Positions 10,618-22,084 of a stretch of 64,000 nt of DNA are shown here, piece after piece. The stretch comes from Leptodactylus fallax (lineage: Eukaryota > Chordata > Amphibia > Anura > Leptodactylidae): assembly GCA_947044405.1 (NCBI GenBank), contig CAMRHE010000167.1:3703001-3767000 (forward strand), read 5' to 3'. A model generated the notes under the pieces. That model ran no database searches. It was not told the DNA's origin and saw nothing but the letters and a program-made list of their open reading frames with translations. The position numbers and the translations under genes were made by a program. The number at the start of each line of letters is the position of its first letter. The stretch's first letter is position 1.

Positions 10618-12173
10618 ATATCCGGACAGGGAGGCGGCGCGGCTGTTGGCAGACGGTTTTGGGGAGGGCTTCTGCATCCCGTTTGATGCGTGGTCTCCTG
10701 CGTTTAGGCTGGGGAATATAAAATCCGCTAGGGATAATCCGGAGGTGGTGTGGGTGAAGTTGATGAAGGAGGTGGAACTTGGGAGGATGATGGGGCCTTT
10801 TTCTGTCCCTCCTTGGCCTCATTTGCGTGTTTCTTCGCTGGCGGTGGTCCCCAAGCAGGAGCCTAACAAGTTCTGCCTCATTCACCACCTGTCTTTCCTG
10901 GCAGGGGCTTACATTAATGATGGCATTGACCCCGCTTTGTCCTCGGTTTCCTATACGTCCTTCGATCGGGCGGTGGAATTGGTGCGGCAGGCCGGTCCGC
11001 GTGCTCTTATGGCCAAAACAGATATAGAGGCGGCTTTTAGATTATTGCCTGTTCACCCCAAGTATTTCCTCTTGTTGGGTTGCATGTGGGAGGAGCAGTT
11101 CTTTGTCGACTGCTGCTTGCCAATGGGGAGCTCCATCTGATGTGCTTACTTCGAGGCCGTTAGCTCTTTCTTGGAGTGGGTGGTCAGGGATGTATCAGGA
11201 TTACCGTCGGTCATCCATTACTTGGATGTTTTTCTGTGTGTTGGCCCGGGGGGTGCGGTGGACTGTCTGGTGCTGTTGAGGACGATGGAATGGGTGGCAA
11301 GTTTGTTCAGGGTGCCTTTAGCTCCGGACAAAACCGAGGGCCCAGCGACCGTGATGAAGTTCTTGGGAATCAAGCTGGATTCCGCTCTTATGGAATCGCG
11401 GTTGCTGGGGGACAAATTGGTGGATCTGTGGGCGACGGTACGGTCGTTCCAAGAGGTGCGGAAGGTGCGTCTGCACGAGGTCCAATCCTTGTTGGGAGAT
11501 TAAACTTTGCCTGTCGCATCATGCCAATGTGGCGGGTGTTTTGTAGGAGATTGGCGGTGCTGATGGCTGGGGTGCGGTCACCTCATCACTTTGTGCGGAC
11601 CTGAGTGTGTGGGATTCATTCCTGGAATGGTTTAATAGTCGTTCACTGTGGCTCCCAGCGGTGGTGTCGAGTGCGGCACTCGATTTGTATACAGACGCGG
11701 CTGGATCGCTCAGTTTTGGGGCCTACTTTCGTGGTCGGTGGTGTGAGGGGTCGTGGACGGCGGCCTGGGTGGACTCGGGCCTGGTCTTGAATTTAGCCTT
11801 GTTGGAGTTGTTTCTGATTTTGGTGGCGGTTGAGCTGTGGGGTCAGGAGTTTCGGAATCGGCGTGTCTGCTTCCATTGTGACAATAGTGCGGTGGTTTTT
11901 GTAGTTAATTCGCAGTCTGCGAAATCTCCTCTGGTAGTGTCCCTCATGCATCACTTGGTGTTGCGGTGTTTGATGCTGAATGTGTCAGTTTCTGCACAGC
12001 ATGTTCCGGGTGTTCAGAATACTGTGGCTGGCTCCCTGTCTCGGTTTCAGTTCGACAGGTTTCGGGAATTGGTGCCAGAGGCTGCGGCGGTGAGCGAGGG
12101 TTGCCCGGAACACTTGTGGTCCCTGGTGTTGGTTCCGCGGCAGGGCTCATCCGGTGTTCAGTCTCCGCAGTGA
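10442..12173 (+). pseudogene. Ngaro reverse transcriptase - RNase H
   Basis: RT copies element RNA and RNase H degrades the template. Visible in order: FLNRYPDREAARLLADGF, VVPKQEPNKFCLIHHLS (near 10840-10900), MAKTDIEAAFRLLPVHP with the first catalytic Asp, the in-frame TGA at 11138-11140 replacing the residue before CAYFEAVSSFLEW, and HYLDVFL at about 11215. The last should be YLDD, so the second catalytic Asp is Val. A frameshift near 11500 leads into RLNFACRIMPMWRVFCR and another near 11600 into the RNase H domain. RNase H keeps LYTDAAGSLSFGAYF and VCFHCDN, but the final VADALSR-type motif reads VAGSLSR, losing its Asp. It cannot be active. Confidence 0.85.
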
Positions 12174-12683
12174 CATGGCAGCAGTATCGACAGGTTTGGT
12201 TGGAGTGGGAGCGTGAGTGTTTGTTGTGTGGTCTTGGTGCTGTCCTGGATAGAGGTGGCCTTTGCGGAGGGGCGGTTGGCGACCATGGTGTCGCAGCACC
12301 TGGCGGGCTTGGGAGTGGAATGTTGGGTGCGCCGTTCCAAGAATGATCAGTTGGGTAGGGGACGGTTGATAGTTTTGCATGAGGTGCGGGGCGAGTGTTG
12401 TTGCCGGGATTTTGGATTTTCTACGGGTACTGGGTCCTCCCCTGGCTCCTTTCTGTGTCATGAGGTGGGCGGAGCGCTCTCACGTTTCCAGTTTGTGGCG
12501 GTTTTTAAGAAAGCTTTGACCACGGTGGGGGAGGTGCCTGGTGAATATGGTTCTCACTCCTTCTGGATTGGGGCAGCTACAGAGGCCTCGTGGTGGGGTT
12601 TGGGTGATGATGTGGTACAGTGGATAGGCAGGTGGGAATCTGATCGCTTCCGCCTGTACGTGCGCCCGGATCTGTTGTCATGA
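12165..12683 (+). pseudogene. Ngaro tyrosine recombinase, internally deleted
   Basis: Integrase of DIRS-order elements, inserting a circular cDNA by site-specific recombination. It starts around VTWQQYRQVWLEWE and shifts frame near 12230 into SWIEVAFAEGRLATMVSQHLAGLG. The block with the first catalytic Arg is missing: the text jumps from LAGLGVECW to VRRSKNDQLGRG. The C-terminal catalytic box is readable as GSHSFWIGAATEA ... IGRWESDRFRLYVRP. The His and the terminal Tyr are kept, but the Arg of HSFRIG has become Trp. It is followed by a TGA at 12681-12683. Confidence 0.8.
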
Positions 12684-12819
12684 GGTTTTTGTTTCGGTGT
12701 AAGGGGTTTTAATTGGCTGGGCTACTACTGAGGGATTTGGGTATATGTGTGCGTGTTTGTTTGTGGGTGTCCGTGTGGGTAGCTGATGTTGTGCTTGTCT
12801 CTTCTTCACAGATCCCTGC

Positions 12820-13392
12820 TTAATTTGGATTTTGGGTCACTGCTATGTCTTTTGGGGGGCTCTTCGGGCTGATGTACGGCCAAACGGGCGGCAGCTGGGG
12901 TTGGCTCGGTCGGAAGCGGTGGATTGGACTGCGTGGTATGATGTGGGGTAGAGTTTTACCAGAATTTCACTATTATAGCAGGGTTGATCGCCCACCACAT
13001 GTCCTTGTTTTGCATGTCGGGGGTAATGATTTGGGTTCCGCTCTTCCTGGGAACTTATTAGAGATATTAAGTTCGATATTTTGTGCTTGTTGTCGGAGTT
13101 CCCTGGTATGGAGATTGTGTGGTCCGATATTGTTGCCCAGCTGGTGTGGTGTAATACTCGGTCAGTTGCTCGGCTGGATAAGACAAGGATCAAGGTGAAC
13201 AGGGTGGTGGAGAAGTTTGTCGTGCGTAATGGGGGTATTGTGGTTCGCCATCGTGATCTGGAGGAGCCGTCCTTAAAGCATATGCGGCGGGACGGGGTCC
13301 ACCTGAACGCGATTGGGACTGACATTTGGATGTTGGGCCTTTGGGATGGGGTAGAGCGTGCTCTGTCTGTGTGGCGGGACTCTCGGGCATAA
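12820..13392 (+). pseudogene. SGNH/GDSL hydrolase-like ORF of the Ngaro element
   Basis: Ngaro elements often carry an extra ORF related to SGNH esterases; its role in the element is unknown. A pyrimidine tract and cag (12795-12810) precede it like a 3' splice site. The first block reads IWILGHCYVFWGALRAD, where the nucleophile position (GHS) is Cys. VLHVGGNDLG (about 13000-13035) is the GxND block III, and MRRDGVHLNAIGTD (about 13285-13325) is the DxxH block V. At least two frame changes occur, the clearest just before ELIRDIKFDILCLLSEF (about 13050), plus a stop near 12950. It is therefore broken, and the serine change would affect catalysis even if repaired. Confidence 0.8.
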
Positions 13393-14027
13393 GGAGGTCA
13401 TGCTCGAGAGTCTGTGGCCGGGGTTAGTGGAGGGTGAGAGGCTTTGCGGTATTTGTAGGACCTCATCTGTGGTATGGGGATCCTGGTGGTGAATATCTAG
13501 GCCTGGGAAGTACCCTCGTTGGGCTACGGTCCCTTCGGGGGAACAGGCCTAGGGGTCAATTTTAATGGAGAAAGGTCTACCCGAGGTTGGGTCTTGCGCC
13601 TGGGCAGGTTGGGGGCGGTGCCTCTCGCCCAGGTTATCTGGATTATGTTGCACTTTAAATGGTTGTTGTTGTTACATTCTTGTGTACAGTATTTATGTAT
13701 TACACCGCCCGTTTTATGTCGGTTGTTGATATGTTATTGATGTAAATTATTTGTGTTAATAAATCGGCCTGAACAGGCCAGTTTTAAATCCAGAAGGTGT
13801 CCTGGTCTTTATTGTAATAAGAAATTAAGTGAGGGTGAAGAGATGGAAAAGGGTAAGTGAAAATGGAATGGACTATAATCCTTCTCCTCGGGTCAAGGAA
13901 TTAATATCCTCAAATATATTGTACTATTTCATCCACTAATGGAGCAAATTATGCTGGATACTAGAAAGACTTTGTATCTGGAATATGCAACTAAGATGGC
14001 TCCTTATTACTAGGGATAAACTAAAGG

Positions 14028-14690
14028 TGTAACTTCTCTGCCTGTTCAGGTCTCTGCTCCACCCTCCGCCCGCACGTGGCGGCGTAGGAGGCGTGCTCAG
14101 TTTGATTCCTTGTTTAAGATTCTTGTTGTTCAGTCTGAACACAGTCATAGACTATGTAATTGATTTTCTGCCACACCCGTATCTTTCACCTTGGTTTTCC
14201 TCTGCTCCACTAATAGTTAATTTTAGTCTTACCTGTGTGATTAACAGCCTATCGTCCTATCAAGTCTGGGGCAGGTCCTGACTTTCTATAAACAGGTTGT
14301 CAGCCCTCACATGGTCGCTGGCTATTGATTCCGTCTTGTGACTTGCCCCTGCTAGCTCCTATTCTGCTATTGTTTTATTTCTGACTTCTGCTCTTTGGCT
14401 CCCCCTGTGACTACTCTCTTGGATTCGTTTTGGTACTGCATTGCTCGACTGTTCTGACCCCTTGGCTTGCTGACTCTGCTTCTGTGTTGTTTTGTCTTGT
14501 CCTGTTCTGTGTGTCACTTATATTAGGAAGGGACTGATCGACCGGTTGCTGGCTGTCGCCTAGGACAGATCGGGCAAGATATCCAGGGACAGCGGGGGGT
14601 TCAGCTTTAGGGCTCACTGTCTTGTTGTGCCCCTCCCCCCAGGGTTCTGCAGCAGCACTGGGGAATTTCTCAACTGGCAATTCCCTTACA
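14028..14690 (+). mobile_element. Solo LTR (663 bp) with 5-bp target duplication
   Basis: Begins tgtaacttctctgcc and ends ttcccttaca (TG...CA), flanked by aaagg at 14023-14027 and 14691-14695. A second member lies on the minus strand at 42403-43052. Shared text includes ctgcttctgtgttgttttgt and ataaacaggttgtcagccct. No internal coding remains, so it derives from recombination between two LTRs. The parent could be a gypsy-type or ERV-type element; a 5-bp duplication fits several groups. Confidence 0.85.
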
Positions 14691-14727
14691 AAAGGATACT
14701 GAATTGTGAGGTAGCCAAAAGATATTT

Positions 14728-15000
14728 ACAGGGGTTTTCCAAGATGCAACAATAGATGGGGATAGGCCATCAGTGTTTGATCTGATGGGTTCTAACCCTA
14801 GAACCTTTGCTCCTTAGTGGAAAAAAGAGGCCATGGAATTCAACGGCCACATCACTACATGTCCATGGGGCTGTGTCTTCTACGACAGGTCATCCCCATT
14901 CAAGTAAATGCAGTTTGCAGTACCAGAGTCATGTATGAAAGCAGAGCTGTGTTGAGTACTGCAGTGAATGAGATTTGACCTTCTGTTTGCTGATCATAGG
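14728..15000. mobile_element. MITE-like repeat related to 7030-7335
   Basis: Contains caggggttttccaagatgc, gataggccatcagtgtttgatc and a central catggggctgtg, the layout of the copy at 7030. It is non-coding with ragged ends. The rest of 14700-15640 shows nothing recognisable. Confidence 0.4.
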
Positions 15001-15660
15001 GATTCAAATAGGTCATAAATGTTATGCCCTAGAAGCTTCAGATATGCTTGGGTGTTCAGCAACCCATGGAAGGGAACCAGAATGTTCAGGGAAGTAGTTT
15101 TTGCAGTGGCTAACAAATTCAACCAAATTCTTCCACCTCTCCTCCTGGGATGGTGCAGAGCTGAGGGGGTCTGCTAAATACCTGATGGTGGTAGTATTCT
15201 TTTCCCTGGGGCACATCCTAACAGTGTTCAGCCCTCCTGAGCCTGATGGGAGTTTGTGTCCATGATGCTGATACAGGAATGAGACTCAGGATACTTGAGG
15301 TTACAAAAAACTTATAAATGAACTTGAATGAGATAGCAATGCAAAGGATAGCTTCTATTGATGGATGTATAATTGTTGCAGTTTACCACTGTGACTTTGG
15401 TGTGAGCTGGCAGATGGTACTTCCAAAAACAGCTACACTTGTTTCTCTACTTTTAAACAGATGCCAATCTCCTTTTCTTTTTCATATAAATCTCAACAGG
15501 GATTCATCAGGATATCATGTCAGTCCTATGACTTGGGCAGACTTGTGCTCTGAGGGCCTTTCAACTTTAGGGTCTCTGTGTATAGCCTTCTTCTTCCTGA
15601 CTTTAGTTTGCAGGCTCTCATCAACTGCCCTGTACAACTTCTCACTACTGAAGCTAGGAG

Positions 15661-16618
15661 TATAAGGTTGTACCGTGTTAGCCATAGAAAGTAGTGGAAG
15701 AGTGAAGAAATCAGGTGATACCTTTTAGAGGCTAACTGAGTATATTTTATAGTAAGCTTTTGAGAGTGCTAGCTCTCTTCTTCAGACATTGTGTTATACA
15801 AGAAACTGAAAATTCACACACTCTTTATACACACAAGACATGGATCTTCAAAGGATCTTAGAATCTTTAAAGAAAACAAAATGCAATATACTGTAAGTAG
15901 AGAAGTTATTTACAACAGGTGAAGAAATAAACAATCTGGAAACTTGTGGGGTGTGACAAAGGAATCATTAATTCTTGCTGTTATCTGTTTGCAATCAGGT
16001 GGTGATTTGTGACCCTCACAGTTCATACATAATGTGACATGAAACTGGCATGAATATTAAGTCCAAATTACAGAGTTTGAAGTTTTTGCATTCACTTGTA
16101 TTCCCATTCCTTTTTGTCCCTCTGCATCTTAAAATGTCCCATTAAAACCACAACTCGCAAATCTTCAATAGAGTGGTCTTCTCCGGAGAAACGTACAGCC
16201 ACTGGAAGATCTGTTCTGCTGTTATTAATGGTGAATCTGTGTGAGTTCATGCACTGACTAAGTCTCTGCCCTTTTTCCCCCACATAGAGGCCTGTGGTGG
16301 AACATTGCACACACATTATGAGATACACCACATTGGAAGACCTGCAGGAAAATTTTCCCCTAATTCTGTGCACCTGTTGTGATTGTGGGACAGGTACACT
16401 GTCAGCGGTGTGGATGTGCCTGCAGGTCTTGCACTTGTTTTGCAGGCAAGGTGCACTTTTTCAGTTGGAGCCTTCAGGGCACTGCGGACAATAATATGCC
16501 TCAGGTTTGGTGGTTGTCGAAAGGAAAGGAGAGGGGAGACTCTCGAATGCTTACTATCAAATATACTCAGTTAGCCTCTAAAAGGTATCTGCCTGATTTC
16601 TTCACTCTTCCACTACTA
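15661..16618 (-). mobile_element. Second Penelope-like element, severely 5'-truncated, with inverted ends
   Basis: Flanked by the direct repeat aagctaggag (15651-15660 and 16619-16628). The element's terminal text gaagtgaagaaatcagg ... taccttttagaggctaactgagt (about 15690-15745) recurs in inverted form at about 16560-16612, the inverted-tail arrangement seen in Penelope insertions. The coding remnant between the arms is listed separately. Confidence 0.7.
16092..16530 (-). pseudogene. Penelope GIY-YIG endonuclease domain remnant
   Basis: Reading the minus strand, an RSALKAPTEK segment near 16470 and a degenerate cysteine-rich linker lead into FSCRSSNVVYLIMCVQCSTTGLYVGEKGQRLSQCMNSHR, whose VVYLIMC and LYVGEKGQRL are the GIY-YIG halves. 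Next come DLPVAVRFSGEDHSIEDLRV and KEWEYK, the conserved C-terminal part where the catalytic Glu would lie. The RT domain is absent. This is a different lineage from the copy at 303-1438, judging by the clearly different nuclease sequence. Confidence 0.75.
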
Positions 16619-16628
16619 AAGCTAGGAG

Positions 16629-17470
16629 AAGATTCCTGGTCTCTTCCCACACTCCAGAACTCTCTGCTAGGGTTGAACCAATAACTCTGGCCCCTGCTCA
16701 CAGTGGTTCAGCCCATTTATGGGGGAAAACATGTTACATACAAAGTATGTACAAAATACCTGAAAAAATGCAATATACACATTATTAATATAACAAATAT
16801 GGAGTGTCCAGTGGGATGCTGCAGGTGGACTTGCTGTAGAGAGCGAGAGGCTTTGCTCTTTATAGACTGCTTTCGGTCCCAGTGAGGGCAGCAGCATACT
16901 ACAAATTACAACTAGCTGCTTTGCACTACTTCATTCAATTGATGTCTGGAGAAATCTCCCATGAGCTGGAGCTACTTTCCCTGCAGAATCTGCTGATGTC
17001 GGCTCAATCTCTGGACAGGAGAGCTAGCTTTCTAAGTTATTGAAGCTAAACTTTAATGTCCCTAAAGTGATAAAGTTTATGGTGCAGATAGTTCTCCCTA
17101 TCGTAATGATATGTTTACTTAGAAAAAAATGTAGTCTATGTAAACCATGTTTGTGTTGTGATGAATATGTGCAACAAAAGGGCCTAACAGTGTGATGATT
17201 ATTTGGGTGAGAAGGCCCAAAATGGCAGCTACTCATTCTCTCTCTCGTCATGGTGGCTTTTGGTGATAAATTCATTTACACACCGTGAAACGGCACAGTA
17301 ATGAGGGGGTAGCAACGTGCAATCCATACTGTGTGTTTCCTGTGTGGTGGTGTTTCATGGTGCCTTTGGTGGTAAGTGAGAATGAAGCATGGGAGATGGG
17401 GGCGGCAGTTACACACGCAAAGTTTGTGTCACAATTTACTTATCAGGTTTTCTTTCAGTCACAAAGTAAC
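16629..17470. other. No gene recognised
   Basis: Low-complexity-free AT-rich sequence with only short reading frames, none resembling a known protein or transposon. No clear terminal repeats. Confidence 0.45.
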
Positions 17471-17474
17471 TTAA

Positions 17475-18124
17475 AAAGGAATCTATCATTGGGGATATAC
17501 ATTTTAAACAAAGCACACGTCGGAATAGCCTTTAGAAAGGCTATACTACACCTATTCAGTCCTGAAGAGCATCGTTTTTTAAATAAATAACTTTTTCCAT
17601 ATATGAAAGGAGGTGTTCCCCCTCTGGTCCGGGCACAGCTTTGACATGCCTTGAATGCCGCCTTCTGGGCTGTTGCATCACGCCCCCGAGATGTCCTGGT
17701 GGTCCTCCCTCGCTGTGTAAGCAGCCAACGCTATCTTCAGCAGGATCAAAACCCGCGCATGCACTGTTGGCTCTGTCACTTTGGGTTAAGGCAGAGCCGA
17801 CAGCGCATGAACAGCAGCCATCTTTATTCTATTCCTACACGAGCGTATTGCGTGTACATTGCATGTACGTGCAGCGAAGAGGATGACCAGGACATCTCAG
17901 GGGGCGTGATGCAACAGCCCAGGAGGCGCATTCAAGGCATGACGAAGCTGTGCTCGGAGCACCCCGTGCTCCCTGAGCATCATTTGCGTATATGGAAAAA
18001 AATTATTTATTTCAAAAACAGCGGCGTTCAGGACTGAACCAAAGGTAGGAGTAGAATAGCTTTTTTAAAGGCTATTCCGACGTGTGCTTAGTTTTAAATG
18101 CATATCCCCATTGATAGATTCACT
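17475..18124. mobile_element. TTAA-flanked MITE (piggyBac-like target)
   Basis: Flanked by TTAA at 17471-17474 and 18125-18128. The termini are inverted: aaaggaatctatcattgggg at the left and ccccattgatagattcactt at the right, with further paired text inside (aggctat...cacacgtcggaat / attccgacgtgtgctt). The centre is GC-rich and non-coding. A TTAA target suggests mobilisation by a piggyBac-type transposase, but termini alone do not prove this. Confidence 0.75.
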
Positions 18125-18559
18125 TTAAGGCACATTCAGTTAGTGCGCAGCAAGAAGTATCCATGTATTTGACACCTGGGAAACTTTGGCAGCTGCTCCT
18201 CACTCCCTCCACTATTCCTCTGACCCTCTCTCCCTCCTCTAGTCCTCCACTGAACCATTTGTAGTTTTGGCTGTGGACATCAAAGTTTCCTCACTGGTAC
18301 TCTTGCACTGGTTTAAGTGCAAGAGTTCTTGAGGTATGGGTTATAGGAATAAGTCTTGCTTTTTCAGCAAGAAGGGCACAACAGTTGCAACTGGGTAAAC
18401 ATCCAAAAGTATAAAATACTGTATGGGGAGATAAATGCATGGATGTTAGAATTGGGAGATAAAAGCAAAGTATAAGCAGTCCTGATTCTGCACAGTCCAG
18501 GACTTATCATCATGTCCTAGGCTCTTTATAGTCCAACAAGGATTAAACACATGGGCCTT

Positions 18560-18987
18560 CCTAGCATGTGATGAGGGTGCGGCTGTCAGTGGTCAACTCA
18601 GCTCTGCTCACTCAAACTTGCACTCACCCTTCACTGCAAATTGAGTGTAAGTCGCACCCCTGCACAGTCCACACACCCCAAATACACGGTTTGCAATATC
18701 CAATTTCTTGCTTTCTTGCCATCAGCAAGCACTTTACAGACTTCTGTGCCACAGTATACACAAAGTCCATTCCCTGGATTCCTCTTCCGGAGTTCAACTT
18801 TCACCAGTTTTGCACACAATTTGGTATTTTGTAGTTCCACTCACCCCTCCTGGGTTTCTGACTTGAAATCACAGACTTCTTTTTCAGCTGTAGGCCATAA
18901 TGCACATTTAGCGATACTGCAGTTTACTAAACACTTGTCTTCCAGGACTTGCGTGGATCTCTTTTTGCCCGGATCCGAAGCATGATA
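18560..18987 (-). repeat. Internal leader fragment of the LTR element, downstream of LTR1
   Basis: On the minus strand this follows LTR1 and repeats the leader found after LTR2 (21773-22084): a primer-site-like tcatgcttcggatccgggc, the Cys-rich reading frame and a gtgagt splice-donor-like site. It ends raggedly near 18560. Its presence means LTR1 is flanked by element interior on both sides, as in a tandem LTR-interior-LTR-interior array. Confidence 0.6.
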
Positions 18988-19480
18988 TGTGACAATTGGG
19001 GTTAGTTTAGCTTAAAAGGTAGCAGCTTCCTGGACTTAACAGAGGTGTTCGTGGCGCTGGTTGCCAAATAAACAGCATATCAGGTAATGGCAATCCAAAA
19101 GAAATGGTTTTATTCAGTTAGTAAGTGATAACAGGAACAAAAATAACAAAACAGCCTAGCCCAAATACAGGGCAATACCTCACTTCTTGAACCCTGACTA
19201 ATTTCTGAGGGCAAGATGCTTTGCTGAGGTTTCTCCTCAGCAGTCTGGCTCACACTGAGCTTAACCAAGTCCGTTGTGGAATCCAGTCCTCTTGGGACAG
19301 ACCACCTGTCTGTCTTCAACTGGTCCAATGTCCTCCTGCTCCCTGCAGGTTACCAGCAGCACTCTCCTGCTGTGTGCACTCCCCTCTGGAGTGAAGCCCC
19401 CAGGTATGGGTGTGGTTGAGGACCTTTTCAATCCTGTTTTTGGGTCGCTCTCCAGTGCCCTGTTGGTTCACACCCTCACA
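18988..19480 (-). repeat. LTR1 of the coiled-coil-bearing LTR element (493 bp)
   Basis: Minus-strand LTR starting tgtgagggtgtgaacc and ending caattgtcaca, with tgtga/tcaca inverted ends. A purine tract (gctgagggggagggaa) lies immediately upstream of its 5' end, where a polypurine tract belongs. A poly-A signal (aataaa, about 19112-19117) lies inside. The other LTR is at 22085-26016 and is interrupted. Confidence 0.8.
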
Positions 19481-19553
19481 TTCCCTCCCCCTCAGCTCAC
19501 CACTTATGGGGTGAGCAACAATGGGACAAGATATACAATGTCGACGTCCCTCT

Positions 19554-21586
19554 TTAATCATGCAGTCTTGTCCAGTGTCTCAATTGGAAATTGGTGGTCT
19601 CAATTTCCAAGTTCTGGTCAGTCGAGATTTCCGGATTCTCAGCACGTTTATCTTTTTTGTAGATAAATTTAACATCATATCTCAGCCTCTTCTTCTTGTT
19701 AGTAGCATCCCGCTGTAAAACGATTTCTGCCTCTTCTCCTGTTGGATCTTCTTTGGCCACCTTATATTTTGCAGGAAGTCCACCTTTAGCAGTTACTATA
19801 ACAAGAACCTGAAGTGGTTGGAGTTCTCCCAAACTAATTGGCTGTTCATCAACTTGCAATGTTATAAACTGTGTATCATCCACTCTAGCAACATCTTCCT
19901 GGGGAAATATACCGTTCACCTGAAGTTTTACACAATCACGATGCTCCATTATAATCTGATCACTGGTATCACCATCACTGGACAGGTCACTCACGTCTGT
20001 CTGACTTTTTGGCTCTCTTGTAACATCAAAGCAGAGGCCAAGAGACGAAGACTGATTACATGCCATTTTTGTTGAATCAGTCAATTTGTTTATTTCAATA
20101 TCTACTTCTGTAATGGGGCTTTTCTGCAAGTTCTCATGATACAGATCACATTCTACAACATCATTTGTTGCATACATCTTCTTGTATTTCCACTTTCCTT
20201 TTTCTGCCTCTATGCCGGCAGCTTTCTCTGATTTTAACGCCTTCTGTAGCGCACTAATCTCTGATTCCAGCTCCAGAACTTTCTTCATTGCCACATTTTT
20301 TTGAGCAGCATCCATCTCAGTTCTTACTAGTACAACTTGCAGATCTTCCTCCTGTTGGTCCACTTGCGGCTTTAGTTGAGCAGCAAGCATTTTTAGATCT
20401 ACAATCTGAGCAGATAAATTAGACATTTTTTCCTCAAACTGAATCGTCATGTCTTCTATCTGGAGGTCCAGTTCTCTCTTGACCTTTTCCAGCTTGTCAT
20501 AAGCATTGGCTTTGTCCTCATACAATATCTGCACAGATTTCAGGTTTTTCTCAACTTCTCTGTGACTCTCCTGTAAGGTTTGTAAATTCTGAGCATGGAC
20601 AGACAACATTCCCATCAATACTTTGTCCTTATTTTGCACCAGAACAGACAATTTTTCATTATCTTCACAGGATCCTGTAAGCGCCCTCTCCAGGCTACAT
20701 ATTCTAGCTTGGAGTTCCATTTCTCTTTGTTTCAGAACTCCAGCTCTGCTCTGCCATTCCTTCACTTCATTGTTTAGGTGAACCTGCTTTAGTTCATGCA
20801 GGTTCTGCTCTGACTGCAATGTCTGCACCACAGATTCTAATTCATTCTGTCTGTCAGACACTTCCTTCCTCAGCTGTGCCACTTTATTTTCTTTATCAGT
20901 TAATTCAGCTGAAAGTTTTTCACATTTCATGACTTGGGCCTCCAAATATTCTGAATGACGTTACAAAAATTCACTTTTCTCACGTTTAGCGCTTTCAAGG
21001 TCATCTCTTAATTTTTCAATGACACACTCTTTGGCGCTGGAATCTTGGACATGCTGCTCCTTTAAATCCTGCAATTGCTTCTCAATCACTTGCTTTTGCT
21101 CCACACTCTGTAGAACTTCATTTCAGCAAACTCCTTCTTAGTGACATCGTCCATTTCAGGCAAACCCAGCACCACACTGCCACAATGACTAGGATATGAA
21201 CTCTTTATAGTCAAGTTCTTTCTTTAACTTCAAGTTCTCTTTTGCTTATACCTCAAGTTGCCATTTCCAATCAGATATTTCATTCTCATAAATAAACCTG
21301 ATTGTTTTAATCTCATCTTGAAGCTGCTGCACCATAATATTTTCTTCTTTGGCACTTTCATGCCCTCCAGTATGAGACATACAGTCAGCAGGGACATATT
21401 CATTAATAGAACAGAGGCGCTTCAGAAAAACTAAGTCACTCTCATGCAACCCATTTTCTTTACTTGCATTCCACAGACTCTGTTCCGGGTTTTATGTCTC
21501 TCTGCCTTGAGACTGCTGCACTAACACACCTCTGTGCACATCTTTTCTGCTTTCTTACAAACTGAAGTTTTCTTTTTCTTGCCCAT
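19554..21586 (-). pseudogene. Long coiled-coil protein ORF carried inside an LTR element
   Basis: Starts at the ATG at 21584-21586 (MGKKKKTSVCKKAEKM) in good Kozak context (accATGG), and would encode about 670 residues. The long open part, 19554-20945 (463 codons), is mostly heptad-rich coiled coil (for example [20 protein letters not shown] and [18 protein letters not shown]). An acidic linker follows, then a basic C-terminus ([18 protein letters not shown]) and a stop at 19554. The N-terminal third has stops (near 20955 and 21245) and compensating frameshifts; an alternate frame there gives HCGSVVLGLPEMDDVTKKEF. No introns are visible. No capsid, protease, RT or integrase motif was seen. 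The protein was not recognised. It looks like a cytoskeletal or ciliary coiled-coil protein captured as mRNA, but an unfamiliar Gag is possible. Confidence 0.6.
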
Positions 21587-21589
21587 GGT

Positions 21590-22084
21590 TTAATAACAAG
21601 AGTACACAATATTCACCAGAAACCTTGGGTTCAACCAGCAGCAACTATTTACTATCTTCTATAGTCGCATATATTCACCAAACAGTTAACTTATGTGGCA
21701 CTACAACAACCAGCATTTTCTTCTGTCTTCCACAGAAAACACAAACATGGTACCATAACCTTTCACATAGACGGTTTGCAATATCCAATTTTTATACACA
21801 TTGCTTACTTTCTTGCCATCAGCAAGCACTTTACAGACCTCTGTGCCACAGTATACACAAAGTCCATTCTCTGGATTCTTCTTCCAGAGTTTAACTTTCA
21901 CCAGTTTTGCACACAATTTGGTATTTTGTAGTTCCACTCACCCCTCCTGGGTTTCTGACTTGAAATCACAGACTTCTTTTTCAGCTGTAGGCCATAATGC
22001 ACATTTAGCGATACTGCAGTTTACCAAACACTTGTCTTCCAGGACTTGCGTGGATCTCTTTTTGCCTGGTTCCGAAGCACCATA
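21590..22084 (-). other. Leader of the LTR element: primer-binding-like site and Cys-rich frame
   Basis: Just 2 nt after LTR2 the minus strand reads tggtgcttcggaaccagg, a plausible primer-binding site: tggtgc is the start of the site complementary to tRNA-Phe or tRNA-His. A short reading frame follows (CLVNCSIAKC ... EKEVCDFKSETQ), then a gtgagt donor-like site, then 21701-21937 (NGLCVYCGTEVCKVLADGKK), cysteine-rich and unrecognised. The leader ends just upstream of the coiled-coil ATG. Confidence 0.5.

Larger units (their letters stand above)
9000..13830 (+). mobile_element. Ngaro-type (DIRS order) tyrosine-recombinase retrotransposon, decayed
   Basis: Plus-strand order is Gag with a CCCH finger, RT, RNase H, tyrosine recombinase, then an SGNH-hydrolase-like ORF. 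No methyltransferase domain lies between RNase H and recombinase. DIRS elements usually have that domain, whereas Ngaro elements lack it and often carry the hydrolase ORF, so Ngaro is preferred. The 3' end is placed after aataaatcggcctgaacagg and gttttaaatccagaagg. Split direct repeats were looked for but not located. Every ORF is broken. Confidence 0.85.
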
